Shown: positions 23,902-34,398, counted from the stretch's first letter. The stretch: DNA of 64,000 nt from Solwaraspora sp. WMMD791 (GCF_029581195.1 NZ_CP120737.1:5743001-5807000); one strand, 5' to 3'. Translations and numbers: made by a program. The notes: generated by a model from the sequence alone, not told the origin.

Positions 23902-25299
23902 ATGCGGGCAGACGACATCTGGAACGACGAGACGGCCCGGCACTACGACACCCCCGGCACCGGCATGTTCGCCGCCGAAACGCTCGAACCCACCGTGGAC
24001 CGGCTGGTCGCCCTGGCCGACGGTGGCCCGGCGCTGGAGTTCGCCGTCGGCACCGGTCGGGTCGCGGTGCCGCTGGCTGCCCGAGGGGTGCCGGTGACCG
24101 GCATCGAGCTGTCCCGGCCGATGGTGCGACAGCTGCGGACGAAGGCGACCGAGCAGCAGATCCCGGTGATCGTCGGCGACATGGCGACCGCCACCGCGCC
24201 GGGCAGGTACCGGCTCGTCTACCTCGTCTACAACACCATCTCCAACCTGCTCAGCCAGGCCGATCAGGTCGCCTGCTTCCGCAACGCCGCCCGTCATCTC
24301 GTCCCCGGTGGCCGGTTCGTCGTCGAACTCGAGGTGCCGCAGCTGCGTACGCTGCCGCCGGGCAGGGAGGCCACCGTCTTCCACGCCGACGACAGCTACG
24401 TCGGCCTGGACACCTACGACCTGCTCAGCCAGCATCTGGTGTCGCACCACTTCCGGATCGACGACAAGGGCCAGGTGAGCCTGTTCCGCAGCCCGCACCG
24501 CTACGTCTGGCCGGCCGAGATGGACCTGATGGCGCAGCTGGCCGGCTTCGAGCTGGAGTCCCGGCACGCCGACTGGTCGGGTGCCGAGTTCACCGCCGAG
24601 TCACCCGCCCACGTCTCCGTCTACCGCCTGCCCGGCGGCGACACGTCGGCTGGACCCGCGACCGCGTCGGCCGACACCGCGACTCCGCCGACGACCGTGT
24701 CGGCGGCGCCCGCCGGCCTGCAACCCGACTATCCGGTCCGTACCGAGCGGCTGCTGCTGCGGCCGCTGACCGCCGCCGACGTCGACGACCTGCTGAGCTA
24801 CCGCAGCCGGCCGGAGGTCTGCCGGTACGTGCCGTTCACACCGATGACCCGCGACGACGTCGTCTCCCGGCTGGCGACGATGTGGGCGAACACCGGACTG
24901 ACCGACGAAGGTCAGGCGCTCACCCTCGGCATCGAGGTCGCCGCGACCGGCCGACTGATCGGCGACGTGGTGCTCTTCTGGCACAGCCGCGCGCAGCGCG
25001 GCGGGGAGATCGGGTACGTCGTACACCCCGACGCCAGCGGGCAGGGTTATGCCACCGAGGCCGCCCGTGCCGTGCTCGGCCTGGGTTTCGACCAGCTCGG
25101 CCTGCACCGCATCGTCGCCCGGATCGACGAACGCAACACACCGTCGGCCCGGCTCGCGCGACGCCTGGGCATGCGTCAGGAGGCCCGGCTGGTGCGCAAC
25201 GACTTCTTCAAAGGCGAATGGAGTACGGAGCTCGACTTCGCGATGCTCGCCGAGGAGTGGCCGGCGTACCGTGACGGAGGGACATCCGTACGGACCTGA
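23902..25299 (+). CDS. SAM methyltransferase fused to a GNAT acetyltransferase
   Basis: The 465-residue protein joins two enzymes. Residues about 1-235 are a class I methyltransferase: ALEFAVGTGRVAVPLA is the SAM-binding glycine motif and VYLVYNTISNL lies in the motif IV position. A linker rich in Ala, Thr and Pro (about 237-275) leads to a RimJ/RimL-type GNAT domain (about 277-460): TERLLLRPLTAADVDDLL, then IGYVVHPDASGQGYATEAARAVL, which contains the acetyl-CoA loop Q/R-x-x-G-x-A. The combination may modify one target twice or two related small molecules. ATG 23902 is preceded by GGTGGA. It is followed 11 bases later by another methyltransferase gene. Confidence 0.88.
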   Translation: MRADDIWNDETARHYDTPGTGMFAAETLEPTVDRLVALADGGPALEFAVGTGRVAVPLAARGVPVTGIELSRPMVRQLRTKATEQQIPVIVGDMATATAPGRYRLVYLVYNTISNLLSQADQVACFRNAARHLVPGGRFVVELEVPQLRTLPPGREATVFHADDSYVGLDTYDLLSQHLVSHHFRIDDKGQVSLFRSPHRYVWPAEMDLMAQLAGFELESRHADWSGAEFTAESPAHVSVYRLPGGDTSAGPATASADTATPPTTVSAAPAGLQPDYPVRTERLLLRPLTAADVDDLLSYRSRPEVCRYVPFTPMTRDDVVSRLATMWANTGLTDEGQALTLGIEVAATGRLIGDVVLFWHSRAQRGGEIGYVVHPDASGQGYATEAARAVLGLGFDQLGLHRIVARIDERNTPSARLARRLGMRQEARLVRNDFFKGEWSTELDFAMLAEEWPAYRDGGTSVRT

Positions 25300-25310
25300 G
25301 GAAGGTCGCG

Positions 25311-26117
25311 ATGTGGGACCCGGCCGCCTACCTGCGCTTCACCGACCACCGTTCCCGCCCCTTCGACGACCTGCTGGCCAGGGTCGCCGTCGACGACCCG
25401 GCCACCGTCGTCGACCTTGGCTGCGGTCCGGGCACCCTGACCGTACGCCTGCTCGACCGCTGGCCCGCCGCCACGGTGACCGGCCTGGACTCCTCCGCCG
25501 AGATGATCGCCGCCGCCCGCGCGCTCGGATCCCCGGTGCGCTTCGACGTCGCCGACGTCACCGGCTGGGACCCTGACCCGGACCTCGACCTGGTGGTCTG
25601 CAACGCCGTGCTCCAATGGGTCCCCGGGCATCCCGCGCTGCTGACCCGGTGGGCGGACCGGCTGCCCCCCGGCGCCGTACTCGCCTTCGCGGTGCCCGGC
25701 AACTTCGACGCCCCGTCGCATCAGGCGATCCGCGCCGTGGCGGCGGACCCGAGGTGGCGCGACCGGCTGCCCACCATCCGGGGCGGCGACGTGGTGCTGG
25801 ACCCCGCCGGGTACGCCGTGCGGCTGCTGCGCTCGGGCTGCCTGGTGGACGCGTGGGAGACCACGTACCTGCATCTGCTGCCCGCCGCCGACGACGACCC
25901 GGCGGCGCATCCGGTGCTGGCGTGGGTCGAAGGAACGGCGGCGCGGCCGGTGCGCACCGCGCTCGGTGACGCCGAGTGGGCGACGTTCCGTCGGCTGCTG
26001 GGGCAGGAGTTGGCGAGCCGGTACCCGGTCCGCGACGGCATGGTCTTCTTCCCGTTCCGGCGGGTGTTCGTCGTGGCGACGCGGCGGCCTCAGCCATCTG
26101 TCGGACGGGCCCGCTAA
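25311..26117 (+). CDS. tam: Trans-aconitate 2-methyltransferase-like protein
   Basis: The 268-residue protein matches trans-aconitate 2-methyltransferase in length and motif order: MWDPAAYLRF at the start, VVDLGCGPGTLT for SAM binding, GLDSSAEMI, and NAVLQWVPGH, which is characteristic of Tam. The enzyme methylates trans-aconitate, a citrate-cycle inhibitor that forms spontaneously. GGAAGG lies just before the ATG at 25311, and the gene is 11 bases after the methyltransferase-GNAT gene, so they probably share a message. Substrate is inferred from family only. Confidence 0.82.
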   Translation: MWDPAAYLRFTDHRSRPFDDLLARVAVDDPATVVDLGCGPGTLTVRLLDRWPAATVTGLDSSAEMIAAARALGSPVRFDVADVTGWDPDPDLDLVVCNAVLQWVPGHPALLTRWADRLPPGAVLAFAVPGNFDAPSHQAIRAVAADPRWRDRLPTIRGGDVVLDPAGYAVRLLRSGCLVDAWETTYLHLLPAADDDPAAHPVLAWVEGTAARPVRTALGDAEWATFRRLLGQELASRYPVRDGMVFFPFRRVFVVATRRPQPSVGRAR

Positions 26118-26138
26118 CCTGTCCGACGGGAGGTGGCG

Positions 26139-26501
26139 ATGGCAGACGCCGACGACGTCCGCCGGCTGGCGACGGCGTTACCGCAGGTGGTCGAGATCGA
26201 CAGCGACGGCTTCGACTTCCGGGTCGGCGGCAAGGGTTTCATCTGGTCCTATCCGGAGCGCCAGCCGGGCCGGCCCCGGGTCATCCGCACCGACATCGCC
26301 GTGCTCTACGTCGGCGACGAGGCCGAGAAGCAGGCCCTGCTGCTCGGCGAGCCCGACCTGTTCTTCACCACCCCCAGCTACGACGGACTGCCGTTGGTGA
26401 TGCTCCGGCTGGAACGCGTCGACGTCGACCGGCTCGCCGAACTGGTCACCGACGCCTGGCGGATGCGCGCCCCGGACGGGGTGGATCAGCTCCCCGCCTG
26501 A
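26139..26501 (+). CDS. MmcQ/YjbR-family protein
   Basis: The 120-residue protein fits the MmcQ/YjbR fold: an N-terminal helix (DDVRRLATALPQV), F(R/E)VGGKGFIW, and the late YDGLPLVMLRLERV strand followed by the LAELVTDAWRM helix. These small proteins have a CyaY-like fold and may bind DNA or ligands; function is unclear. ATG 26139 is five bases after GGAGG, so the GTG at 26133 is unlikely. A -10-like TAACCT lies just upstream, so it may have its own promoter. Its 3' end overlaps the broken dehydrogenase gene by 16 bases. Confidence 0.85.
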   Translation: MADADDVRRLATALPQVVEIDSDGFDFRVGGKGFIWSYPERQPGRPRVIRTDIAVLYVGDEAEKQALLLGEPDLFFTTPSYDGLPLVMLRLERVDVDRLAELVTDAWRMRAPDGVDQLPA

Positions 26502-27056
26502 TCCCGCGGCACCGACCGCACCTGCTCGAAGTGGAACTCGCGGATGAAGCAGTCCCGTGGCTGGTCGACCGCGAACAGCACGCAGTCGACGACCGACCGG
26601 GCGGTGATGTCCCGGTTCGCCGCAGGCGGAGACCATCATGACGATGTCCGGGCGGGTCGACCGGCGCAGCAGCGGCAGCAGATGCCGGGTCAACAGCACA
26701 GTGCCGGTCGCCCCACCGGCGATCACGGTGGTGATGTCGTCGTCGGAGCGGGCACCGAGATCCTCGCCGTCGAGGTAGCCGGCACCGTTGTTGATCAGCA
26801 CGTCGAGTCGGTCGGTCCGGTCGGCCACGGCGGCGGCGAACCGCCGTACCGAGGCAGGATCGGCCAGGTCACAGCGCAGCGCCTCCGCGTGACCGGGCCC
26901 GCGACGGTTGATCGCTTCGGCGACCTGCTGCGCCGTGGCCAGGTCCCGGGCCGAGAGGATCACCCGTGCACCCTGACCGGCGAAGGCCTCAGCCAGCAGT
27001 TTGCCAGTGTCTCGCGCGGCACCGGTGACGGCGACCCGTAGTTCGTCGAGTTCCAT
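26486..27056 (-). pseudogene. Broken short-chain dehydrogenase gene (internal deletion and frameshift)
   Basis: The first about 140 residues from ATG 27056 are a good SDR: VAVTGAARDTGKLLAEAF is the cofactor motif, LDVLINNGAGY is the NAG motif, and RPDIVMMVSA is the strand before the catalytic Ser. The frame then turns into nonsense. Shifting one base near 26615-26630 continues as ANRDITARSVVDCVLFAVDQ and ends FHFEQV..QAGS, which is how SDR C-termini look. The central segment with the YxxxK active site (some 45-80 residues) is missing at the join. The product cannot be an active enzyme. The promoter region still carries a SoxR-like palindrome. Confidence 0.8.
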
Positions 27057-27063
27057 GCCGCAC

Positions 27064-27094
27064 AGCAGAGCACCTCAACCCTGGTTGAGGTCAA
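27064..27094 (-). promoter_or_regulatory. MerR/SoxR-type promoter with palindrome CCTCAACCCTGGTTGAGG
   Basis: The 18-base palindrome at 27073-27090 has eight-base arms and a two-base centre. It equals the SoxR box layout (CCTCAA...TTGAGG) at the six outer positions of each arm. On the minus strand it sits in a 19-base spacer between -35 TTGACC (27094-27089) and -10 TCTGCT (27069-27064). Such a long spacer is characteristic of MerR-family promoters. Transcription would start next to ATG 27056 of the broken SDR gene. A plus-strand -10 TAGCAT (27103-27108) may serve the DUF3817 gene. Confidence 0.6.
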
Positions 27095-27116
27095 CGGCGC
27101 GGCTAGCATCGGCGGA

Positions 27117-27545
27117 ATGCGCGAGAAGGTGACCCGGCTGTTTGTCGTGACGGCGATCGCGGAGGCATTCTCCTGGGCCGGCCTGCTGGTCGGGATGGCG
27201 GTCAAGTACGGCCCGCCCGGAAACGAACTCGGCGTCCAGGTGTTCGGGCCGATCCACGGGGCGCTCTTCGCCGCGTACGGATTGCTCGCGCTGGCCGTGG
27301 CCTGGGTGCACCGGTGGCGGGTGCCGGTCACCGTCCTGGCGTTGGTCTGCGCGGTGCCGCCGTTCGCCACGCTCGCCTTCGAGCGGTGGGCCCGCCGGCG
27401 GGGCATGCTCGGCGGCGGTGGGGCAGCCCGGCAGGGCCAGGGAGTCAGGTCAGCTGTCCAGGGCGACGGTGACCGTGACCCGGCCCCGGTCGTCGCGGCG
27501 GGCGACGGCGTGCCCGGGGTGCTCGACGCCGTCGAAGTGCAGTGA
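27117..27545 (+). CDS. DUF3817-family membrane protein
   Basis: The 142-residue product starts with three hydrophobic segments (about 7-28, 42-66 and 70-90) and shows the DUF3817 pattern: FVVTAIAEAFSWAGLLVGM..KYG, FGPIHGALFAAYG and a final PPFATLAFERWA. The function of this family is unknown to me. The last about 40 residues are low-complexity, and 96 bases of the 3' end run antisense through the DUF385 gene, so the original end was probably near residue 105 and the tail is a read-through extension. A -10 TAGCAT ends eight bases before the ATG, suggesting a leaderless message. Confidence 0.8.
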   Translation: MREKVTRLFVVTAIAEAFSWAGLLVGMAVKYGPPGNELGVQVFGPIHGALFAAYGLLALAVAWVHRWRVPVTVLALVCAVPPFATLAFERWARRRGMLGGGGAARQGQGVRSAVQGDGDRDPAPVVAAGDGVPGVLDAVEVQ

Positions 27546-27824
27546 GATCGGGCCGCCGTCGCCGGTGAAGTTGCGCCACCAGTTCTTCACGTCCGGCAGC
27601 TTGACGCTGATGGTGACGGTGTCGCCCGCGCGCCGGTAGCTGACCGGAGTGCTGAACGTGCGGCCCGACCGGCGCCCGGTGTAGGTGACGACTGTGATGC
27701 GCCGCTGGACCAGCCGACCCCACCGGCGCGACGACCGCAACCGCAGAACATGCCGGTTGAACCGGGCGGCGACGCGCGCCAGGAGCGGCCGCCGCTGTCC
27801 CTGCTGCCCCACTTGACCCTCCAT
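27450..27824 (-). CDS. DUF385 / F420-type nitroreductase-like protein
   Basis: The 124-residue protein resembles the deazaflavin-dependent nitroreductase (Ddn/DUF385) family: FNRHVLRLRSSRRWGRL at the start, VVTYTGRRSGRTFSTPVSY (the typical TxGRKSGxxRxxPL region), then DVKNWWRNF, as in NWxxNL. Members use coenzyme F420 or bind similar cofactors. ATG 27824 is chosen; the frame can be extended to a TTG at 27854. Its 3' end overlaps the convergent DUF3817 gene. Confidence 0.8.
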   Translation of the reverse strand: MEGQVGQQGQRRPLLARVAARFNRHVLRLRSSRRWGRLVQRRITVVTYTGRRSGRTFSTPVSYRRAGDTVTISVKLPDVKNWWRNFTGDGGPISLHFDGVEHPGHAVARRDDRGRVTVTVALDS

Positions 27825-27899
27825 CGTCACCGGCGCCGACCCCGTACGAGGCAACGTAACACCGCCACCGGAGGCCCGTGATTCCCGTGCGGCAGCGCA

Positions 27900-28748
27900 T
27901 CACTGATCCCGGCGCTGGAACACCATCGCGGCCAGGCCGAGGAGCAGCATGGTCCACAGACCGACCCAGGCGACGTACGTCGTGGTCAGCGGTGCGGCGC
28001 TGAGGAACGGATGACCCTCGAACGCCTGCCCGAACTGCATCAGCAGGGTGGGGTCCTGGAAGGAGTTCATCGCCCCGCGCCACAGTCCATCGGTCGGCAG
28101 CAGCATCTGCGACACCGCTCCGATCCGCGCCACACTGTCGTTGCCGATCGCCTGCCCGACCCCGCCGATCACGCCCGCGACCCAGCCGGCACCGAACAGG
28201 CCGACCGCGACGATCCCCGACGCCATCGGTGAGACGGCGGTGGACAGCAGCAGGCCGAGGGTCAGCAGGACGACGGCCTGGGCGGCGAGCAGCGCCAGGC
28301 CGGCCACCGGCCGGGGCGGCCAGTAGCCGAGGGCGGCCCGGACGATCAGCAGCTGGGCGGAACCGGCCAGCGCGACGAAGCCGGCACCGAACACCACCAG
28401 GCCGAGCCACTTGCCGACCAGCACCGCCGACCGGTGTACCGGGCGGGCCAGCACCGCCAGCGCCATCCCTGACTCGGTCTCCCCGGCGACGGTGGGTCCG
28501 GCGAGGAACGCCGTACCGAGCGCGGCGATCAGACTCAGGCCGAACATCACCAGGTTGAGCACCATCGCGGCGACCAGCTTGGACTCGCCGCTGGTCAGGC
28601 CGCCGAACTCGGCGTCGATCCGGGAGAATCCCCAGGCACTGAGACCGAGGAGCACCGCGGTCAGCAGGGCCAACGAGCGCAGCACCCGCCGTCGGGCGGC
28701 CTCGCGCAGAGTGAGGGCGGCGACGGTCACCACCGTACGAGCGATCAT
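27900..28748 (-). CDS. ABC-2-type transporter permease
   Basis: The 282-residue protein has six hydrophobic segments and the ABC-2 permease start TLREAARRRVLRSLALL. The GETESGMALAVLARPVHRS stretch is the cytoplasmic coupling region typical of NosY/GldF-like permeases. Its ATG overlaps the stop of the ATPase gene (ATGA), so the two subunits are made together. It is last in a four-gene unit: sigma, anti-sigma, ATPase, permease. The cargo is unknown; export of a lipid, peptide or drug is usual in the family. Confidence 0.9.
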   Translation of the reverse strand: MIARTVVTVAALTLREAARRRVLRSLALLTAVLLGLSAWGFSRIDAEFGGLTSGESKLVAAMVLNLVMFGLSLIAALGTAFLAGPTVAGETESGMALAVLARPVHRSAVLVGKWLGLVVFGAGFVALAGSAQLLIVRAALGYWPPRPVAGLALLAAQAVVLLTLGLLLSTAVSPMASGIVAVGLFGAGWVAGVIGGVGQAIGNDSVARIGAVSQMLLPTDGLWRGAMNSFQDPTLLMQFGQAFEGHPFLSAAPLTTTYVAWVGLWTMLLLGLAAMVFQRRDQ

Positions 28749-29737
28749 CGTGGGACTCCTTCGCCGGCGCCGGTCCGCAGGATGCCCAACAGCCGGTCCT
28801 CCAGGCTCATCCGGGTCTGTTCGACGGCGTGTACCCGGGTGCCGAGGCGGACCAGATCGGCGACGAGGTCCGGCACCACGTTGTCGTCGTGCCCGCCGCC
28901 GTCCGGCGCGCCGGGCAGCGTGACGGTGAACCAGTCGCCGTCGTGGGTCAGCCGGCCGAGCGTGGCCAGCCGGTCCCGGGCCGGTACGCCGACCTGGGCC
29001 AGCCGCAGCCGCAGCTGCCGGGTGCCGAGCAGTTCCGCCAGGGTGCCGGTGGCGGCGACCCGACCCTGGTCGAGGATGACGACCCGGTCGCAGACCCGCT
29101 CCACCTCGCCGATGAGATGCGAGTTGAGCAGGACCGCGACGCCACGGGCCTTGAGCGCCGACAGCAGGTCCCGCACGTCGGCCCGGCCGATCGGGTCCAG
29201 CGCGCTCGTCGGCTCGTCCAAGACGACCAGTTCCGGGCGGGCCACCAGGGCCACTGCCAGACCGAGGCGTTGCTGCATACCCTTGGAGAAGCCGCCCACC
29301 CGGTCGTCGGCCCGGTCACCGAGCCCGACCAGGGCCAGACATTCCCGTCGCTCACCGGCCGGCACCGCCACGCCGGCCAGCCGGACATGCAGGCTCAGCA
29401 CCTCGGCGGCGGTCAACCACGGCTGATAGCGGAACAGCTCCGGCAGGTAACCGACGCGGGCGCGGGCGCGCGGGTCGCGGGCCGGCTGCCCGAGGAGCAG
29501 CACCTCCCCGGCGTCGGGGCGGACCAGACCCAGCAGCATCTTGATGACGCTGGTCTTGCCGGCGCCGTTCGGTCCGAGCAGGCCGACCACCTCGCCGCGG
29601 CCGACGGTGAAGGACACCCCGTCCACGGCGGTCCGCCGCCGGTAGCGTTTGCGAAGGCCGGAGCACCACACCGCCGGTGCCGGTGGCAGCTCGGCGAGCA
29701 GCTGTCGGGCGGCGTCGCGGGCCGCCGCGCCGGTCAT
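28745..29737 (-). CDS. ABC transporter ATP-binding protein
   Basis: The 330-residue ATPase has Walker A GPNGAGKTS, Q-loop region LPELFRYQPWLTAAE, signature FSKGMQQRLGLA, Walker B ELVVLDEPTSALDP and a switch His in LLNSHLIGE. The C-terminal about 100 residues form an extension seen in drug- and lantibiotic-type exporters. ATG 29737 overlaps the anti-sigma stop, which I prefer over the much longer open frame to 30106. With the downstream permease it should make an exporter whose expression is set by the sigma factor upstream. Confidence 0.92.
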   Translation of the reverse strand: MTGAAARDAARQLLAELPPAPAVWCSGLRKRYRRRTAVDGVSFTVGRGEVVGLLGPNGAGKTSVIKMLLGLVRPDAGEVLLLGQPARDPRARARVGYLPELFRYQPWLTAAEVLSLHVRLAGVAVPAGERRECLALVGLGDRADDRVGGFSKGMQQRLGLAVALVARPELVVLDEPTSALDPIGRADVRDLLSALKARGVAVLLNSHLIGEVERVCDRVVILDQGRVAATGTLAELLGTRQLRLRLAQVGVPARDRLATLGRLTHDGDWFTVTLPGAPDGGGHDDNVVPDLVADLVRLGTRVHAVEQTRMSLEDRLLGILRTGAGEGVPR

Positions 29738-30912
29738 CGCCGCCACCGCAGTTCCCGGGCCACCGACAGGACCTCGGCACTGCTCAACGAGCCGGCGACC
29801 GCGTTGACCGTGCCGTCGTCGACCCAGACGACACCGGCGAGTACGCCGTCGCGGGACGCGAAGACCGTGGCCGGTACGCCGTCGACGTCGGCACCGGAAC
29901 TCGTCAGCTCCTCGACCGACATGAACAACGGCAGTGTCGTGCCGTCGGCGGAGAATCCCCGCAGCTGCGCGGCGACGGTCTCGGGCAGGATCGGCAGCGA
30001 GAGCAGGTAGTCGCGGGCCACGTCGAACGGTACGCCCGACGAGTATGCGGTCGGCGCGGTGGCGCGGGCCACGATCAACGCCGGTACGGGGCGTCCCTGC
30101 GACCACACGGCGGCGAAACCAGGGCCGGCGACCAGCCGGAACTGGCTGCCGTCCAGTCCGGGTGGCGGTGGCGGCACGGTTGCACCGGCCGCCGCCGCGG
30201 TCCGCGCGGTCCGCTCGGCGGAGAAGGTGAACAGAGCGCTGACCCGGCCGGTGACGTGCAGGTCCGGCTGGCCGGTGACGCCGTCGGGCAGCTCGCTGAC
30301 CTGCGGAACGGACAGTCCGGTGACCTGCTCTGCTGCGGCCGCGTCGGCGACCGGGCGGACGTCGACCGGTTCGGTCACCAGCAGCTCCCCGAAGTCGGAC
30401 AGGTCGGGCATGCTGACCAGGTCGGCCTCGGGTGCGGTGACCGGGGCGATCCGTTCGGCGCGGAAGACCTGCAGCCAGTTCGTCGCGGCGGCGGTACCCG
30501 CCCCGGCGAGCAGGGCGGCCACGCCGACGACGGCGACGACCGGGCTGCGCCAGGCCAGTCGCCAGCCGGTCAGCCTGCGCCGGGTGCCGACGCTGGTCAC
30601 CGCCGGCCGCCGCACACTCTCACCGGTACCGGTACCGGTACCGGTACCGGCATCGGCGGTGACGGCGACGGATCCGGCGGCACCGGCACCGGATGCGGCG
30701 GCGAGCGACCCGGCCAACCGGTGCCAACCCGCGTCCACGTCGGCGGTGACGTCGACCCGTAGCGCCGCGTCGACGGCCGCCGCGTCGCGCTGCGCGTCGG
30801 CCAGGCGGGCCAGGCAACCCGGGCAGCCGGCGACGTGCTCGCGATCGTCGGCGGCGACGCCGGCCGGTTCGTCGATCAGCCGGCGTAGCGTGCCGTCAGT
30901 CGGATGACGCAT
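29734..30912 (-). CDS. Membrane anti-sigma factor with zinc-finger motif
   Basis: The 392-residue protein begins with a zinc-binding anti-sigma motif, His26-x3-Cys30-x2-Cys33 (EHVAGCPGCLARL), expected to hold the ECF sigma factor. A Gly/Thr-rich linker with an ACCGGT repeat precedes a single membrane helix (about 124-145), followed by a large outside domain of about 240 residues that could sense an envelope signal. The ATG at 30912 lies 17 bases inside the sigma gene. The stop overlaps the ATPase start, so the sensor is built into one message with the exporter. Confidence 0.85.
   Translation of the reverse strand: MRHPTDGTLRRLIDEPAGVAADDREHVAGCPGCLARLADAQRDAAAVDAALRVDVTADVDAGWHRLAGSLAAASGAGAAGSVAVTADAGTGTGTGTGESVRRPAVTSVGTRRRLTGWRLAWRSPVVAVVGVAALLAGAGTAAATNWLQVFRAERIAPVTAPEADLVSMPDLSDFGELLVTEPVDVRPVADAAAAEQVTGLSVPQVSELPDGVTGQPDLHVTGRVSALFTFSAERTARTAAAAGATVPPPPPGLDGSQFRLVAGPGFAAVWSQGRPVPALIVARATAPTAYSSGVPFDVARDYLLSLPILPETVAAQLRGFSADGTTLPLFMSVEELTSSGADVDGVPATVFASRDGVLAGVVWVDDGTVNAVAGSLSSAEVLSVARELRWRR
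30622..30650. repeat. ACCGGT hexanucleotide repeat in the anti-sigma gene
   Basis: Four complete ACCGGT units and five bases of a fifth lie in tandem. They encode alternating Gly-Thr in the linker before the membrane helix. The unit length keeps the frame, so copy-number change by slippage would alter linker length only. It is one of the few simple repeats in the window. Confidence 0.8.
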
Positions 30913-31414
30913 GACCGTTCAACTCCTCCCGTAGGGCGGACTCGGCGCGCCGTACCGTGGTGCCGACGCTGCCGGGGGAAAGATCGAGAGCTGCCGCGAC
31001 CTCGGCGTAGCTGAGGCCGCTGTGCCGCAGCACCAGCGCCACCGCCTGCCGGTGCGGCAGCCGGGCCAGTGCGGCGCGGACCCGGCGGCGGTCTTCGAGG
31101 GCCAGCACCTCGTCGGCGACGTCGGCGGCCATCTCGTCAGTGCCGCGTGCGGCCACCTCACGGTCGGCCCGGCGCCGGCCGGCCCGGATGTGGTTGAGCG
31201 CGGTGTGCGCGGCGGCGACGGACAACCAACCGGCCGCCGCCCCCACCGGCACCGCGGAACGACCGAAGGCGAGGAAGACCTCCTGGGCGACGTCCTCGGC
31301 CTCGTCCCGGCGTCCCAGGACCCGGGCGGCGACCGCGACGACCTGCGGATACCAGGACCGGAAGACCTGTTCGAGGTCGGCCCGGACGGCACCCGGTGCC
31401 GGCGGTGTCGGCAT
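30896..31414 (-). CDS. ECF-type RNA polymerase sigma factor
   Basis: From ATG 31414 the protein has 172 residues. Region 2 is visible as LEQVFRSWYPQVVAVAARVLG and DEAEDVAQEVFLAF, and region 4 as LPHRQAVALVLRHSGLSYAEVAAAL with a final RRAESALREEL. It has no extra SnoaL domain. GGAGGGAG lies about ten bases before the ATG; a TTG 15 codons upstream is less likely. It starts a translationally coupled operon with anti-sigma factor, ABC ATPase and permease and probably drives its own promoter. Confidence 0.9.
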   Translation of the reverse strand: MPTPPAPGAVRADLEQVFRSWYPQVVAVAARVLGRRDEAEDVAQEVFLAFGRSAVPVGAAAGWLSVAAAHTALNHIRAGRRRADREVAARGTDEMAADVADEVLALEDRRRVRAALARLPHRQAVALVLRHSGLSYAEVAAALDLSPGSVGTTVRRAESALREELNGHASSD

Positions 31415-31478
31415 CGTCGCGGTCTCCCTCCGCTCGGCTGACCTGCTCACATATCTCAAGCACCGCCGACGCGGAAGA

Positions 31479-31485
31479 TGTGACA
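31479..31485 (-). promoter_or_regulatory. TGTCACA box, possible autoregulated -35 of the ECF operon
   Basis: TGTCACA (read on the minus strand from 31485 to 31479) stands about 65 bases before the sigma ATG. Similar TGTCACA boxes are used as -35 elements by some actinobacterial ECF sigma factors. The -10 is not clear, so this is only a candidate for the self-regulated promoter. Confidence 0.3.
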
Positions 31486-31489
31486 GGCC

Positions 31490-31882
31490 TCAGCCTCGTG
31501 CGTCGGCCTGGTCGAACACGCGGGCGATCCGCCGGTCGGCACGATCCAGACGACCGCGACCCCCACGAAGCACGCCGACGCGTTTCCCACGCCGACCGGG
31601 CCGCCCCGGTCGATGGTGAGCGCGCTGAGGATCCCGGCGACGTACACCACCGGGGAGATCTTGCCTTTGCGGTCGCTGCCGACTGCCCGCCGCAGCGGCG
31701 ACTCCGGCCCCTGCCGCCGCACGATCACCCGTTGCAGGACCAAGGGTGAGCAGGTACGTCGGCAGCCCGGTGCCGGTCGCCGTGATCAGGTCGGACAGTT
31801 CGTGGCCGTCCGGCGGCTGCAGGCTCGGCACAATGATGGCGAGCACGCCGTCGCTGAACGCCTCCAGCCGACCGGTACGCAC
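31490..31882 (-). pseudogene. Decayed TMEM175/DUF1211 potassium-channel-like gene
   Basis: From GTG 31882 the frame reads VRTGRLEAFSDGVLAII, the RxxxFSDGVxAI selectivity-helix signature of bacterial TMEM175. After about 45 residues the frame is lost. A second frame (from about 31743 down) gives LQRVIVRRQGPES and GKISPVVYVAGILSAL..VAVVWIVP, the usual C-terminal part. The final DRRIARVFDQADARG lies again in the first frame. So there are at least two frameshifts, and helices 2 to 5 are missing. No channel can be made from it. Confidence 0.82.
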
Positions 31883-32019
31883 CGCGCCACCACCCCCGAT
31901 CCCCGCACCCGTGGACTGCCGGGCGTGGTCGGGGCAACCGCAGCCGACCCTGCCCGGCGCGGCCGGCGCACCGGCCGCTACCTCGATCATGGCGGGATTC
32001 GCCGGGCAGGGTGGGCCGT

Positions 32020-34398
<2,379 letters not shown>

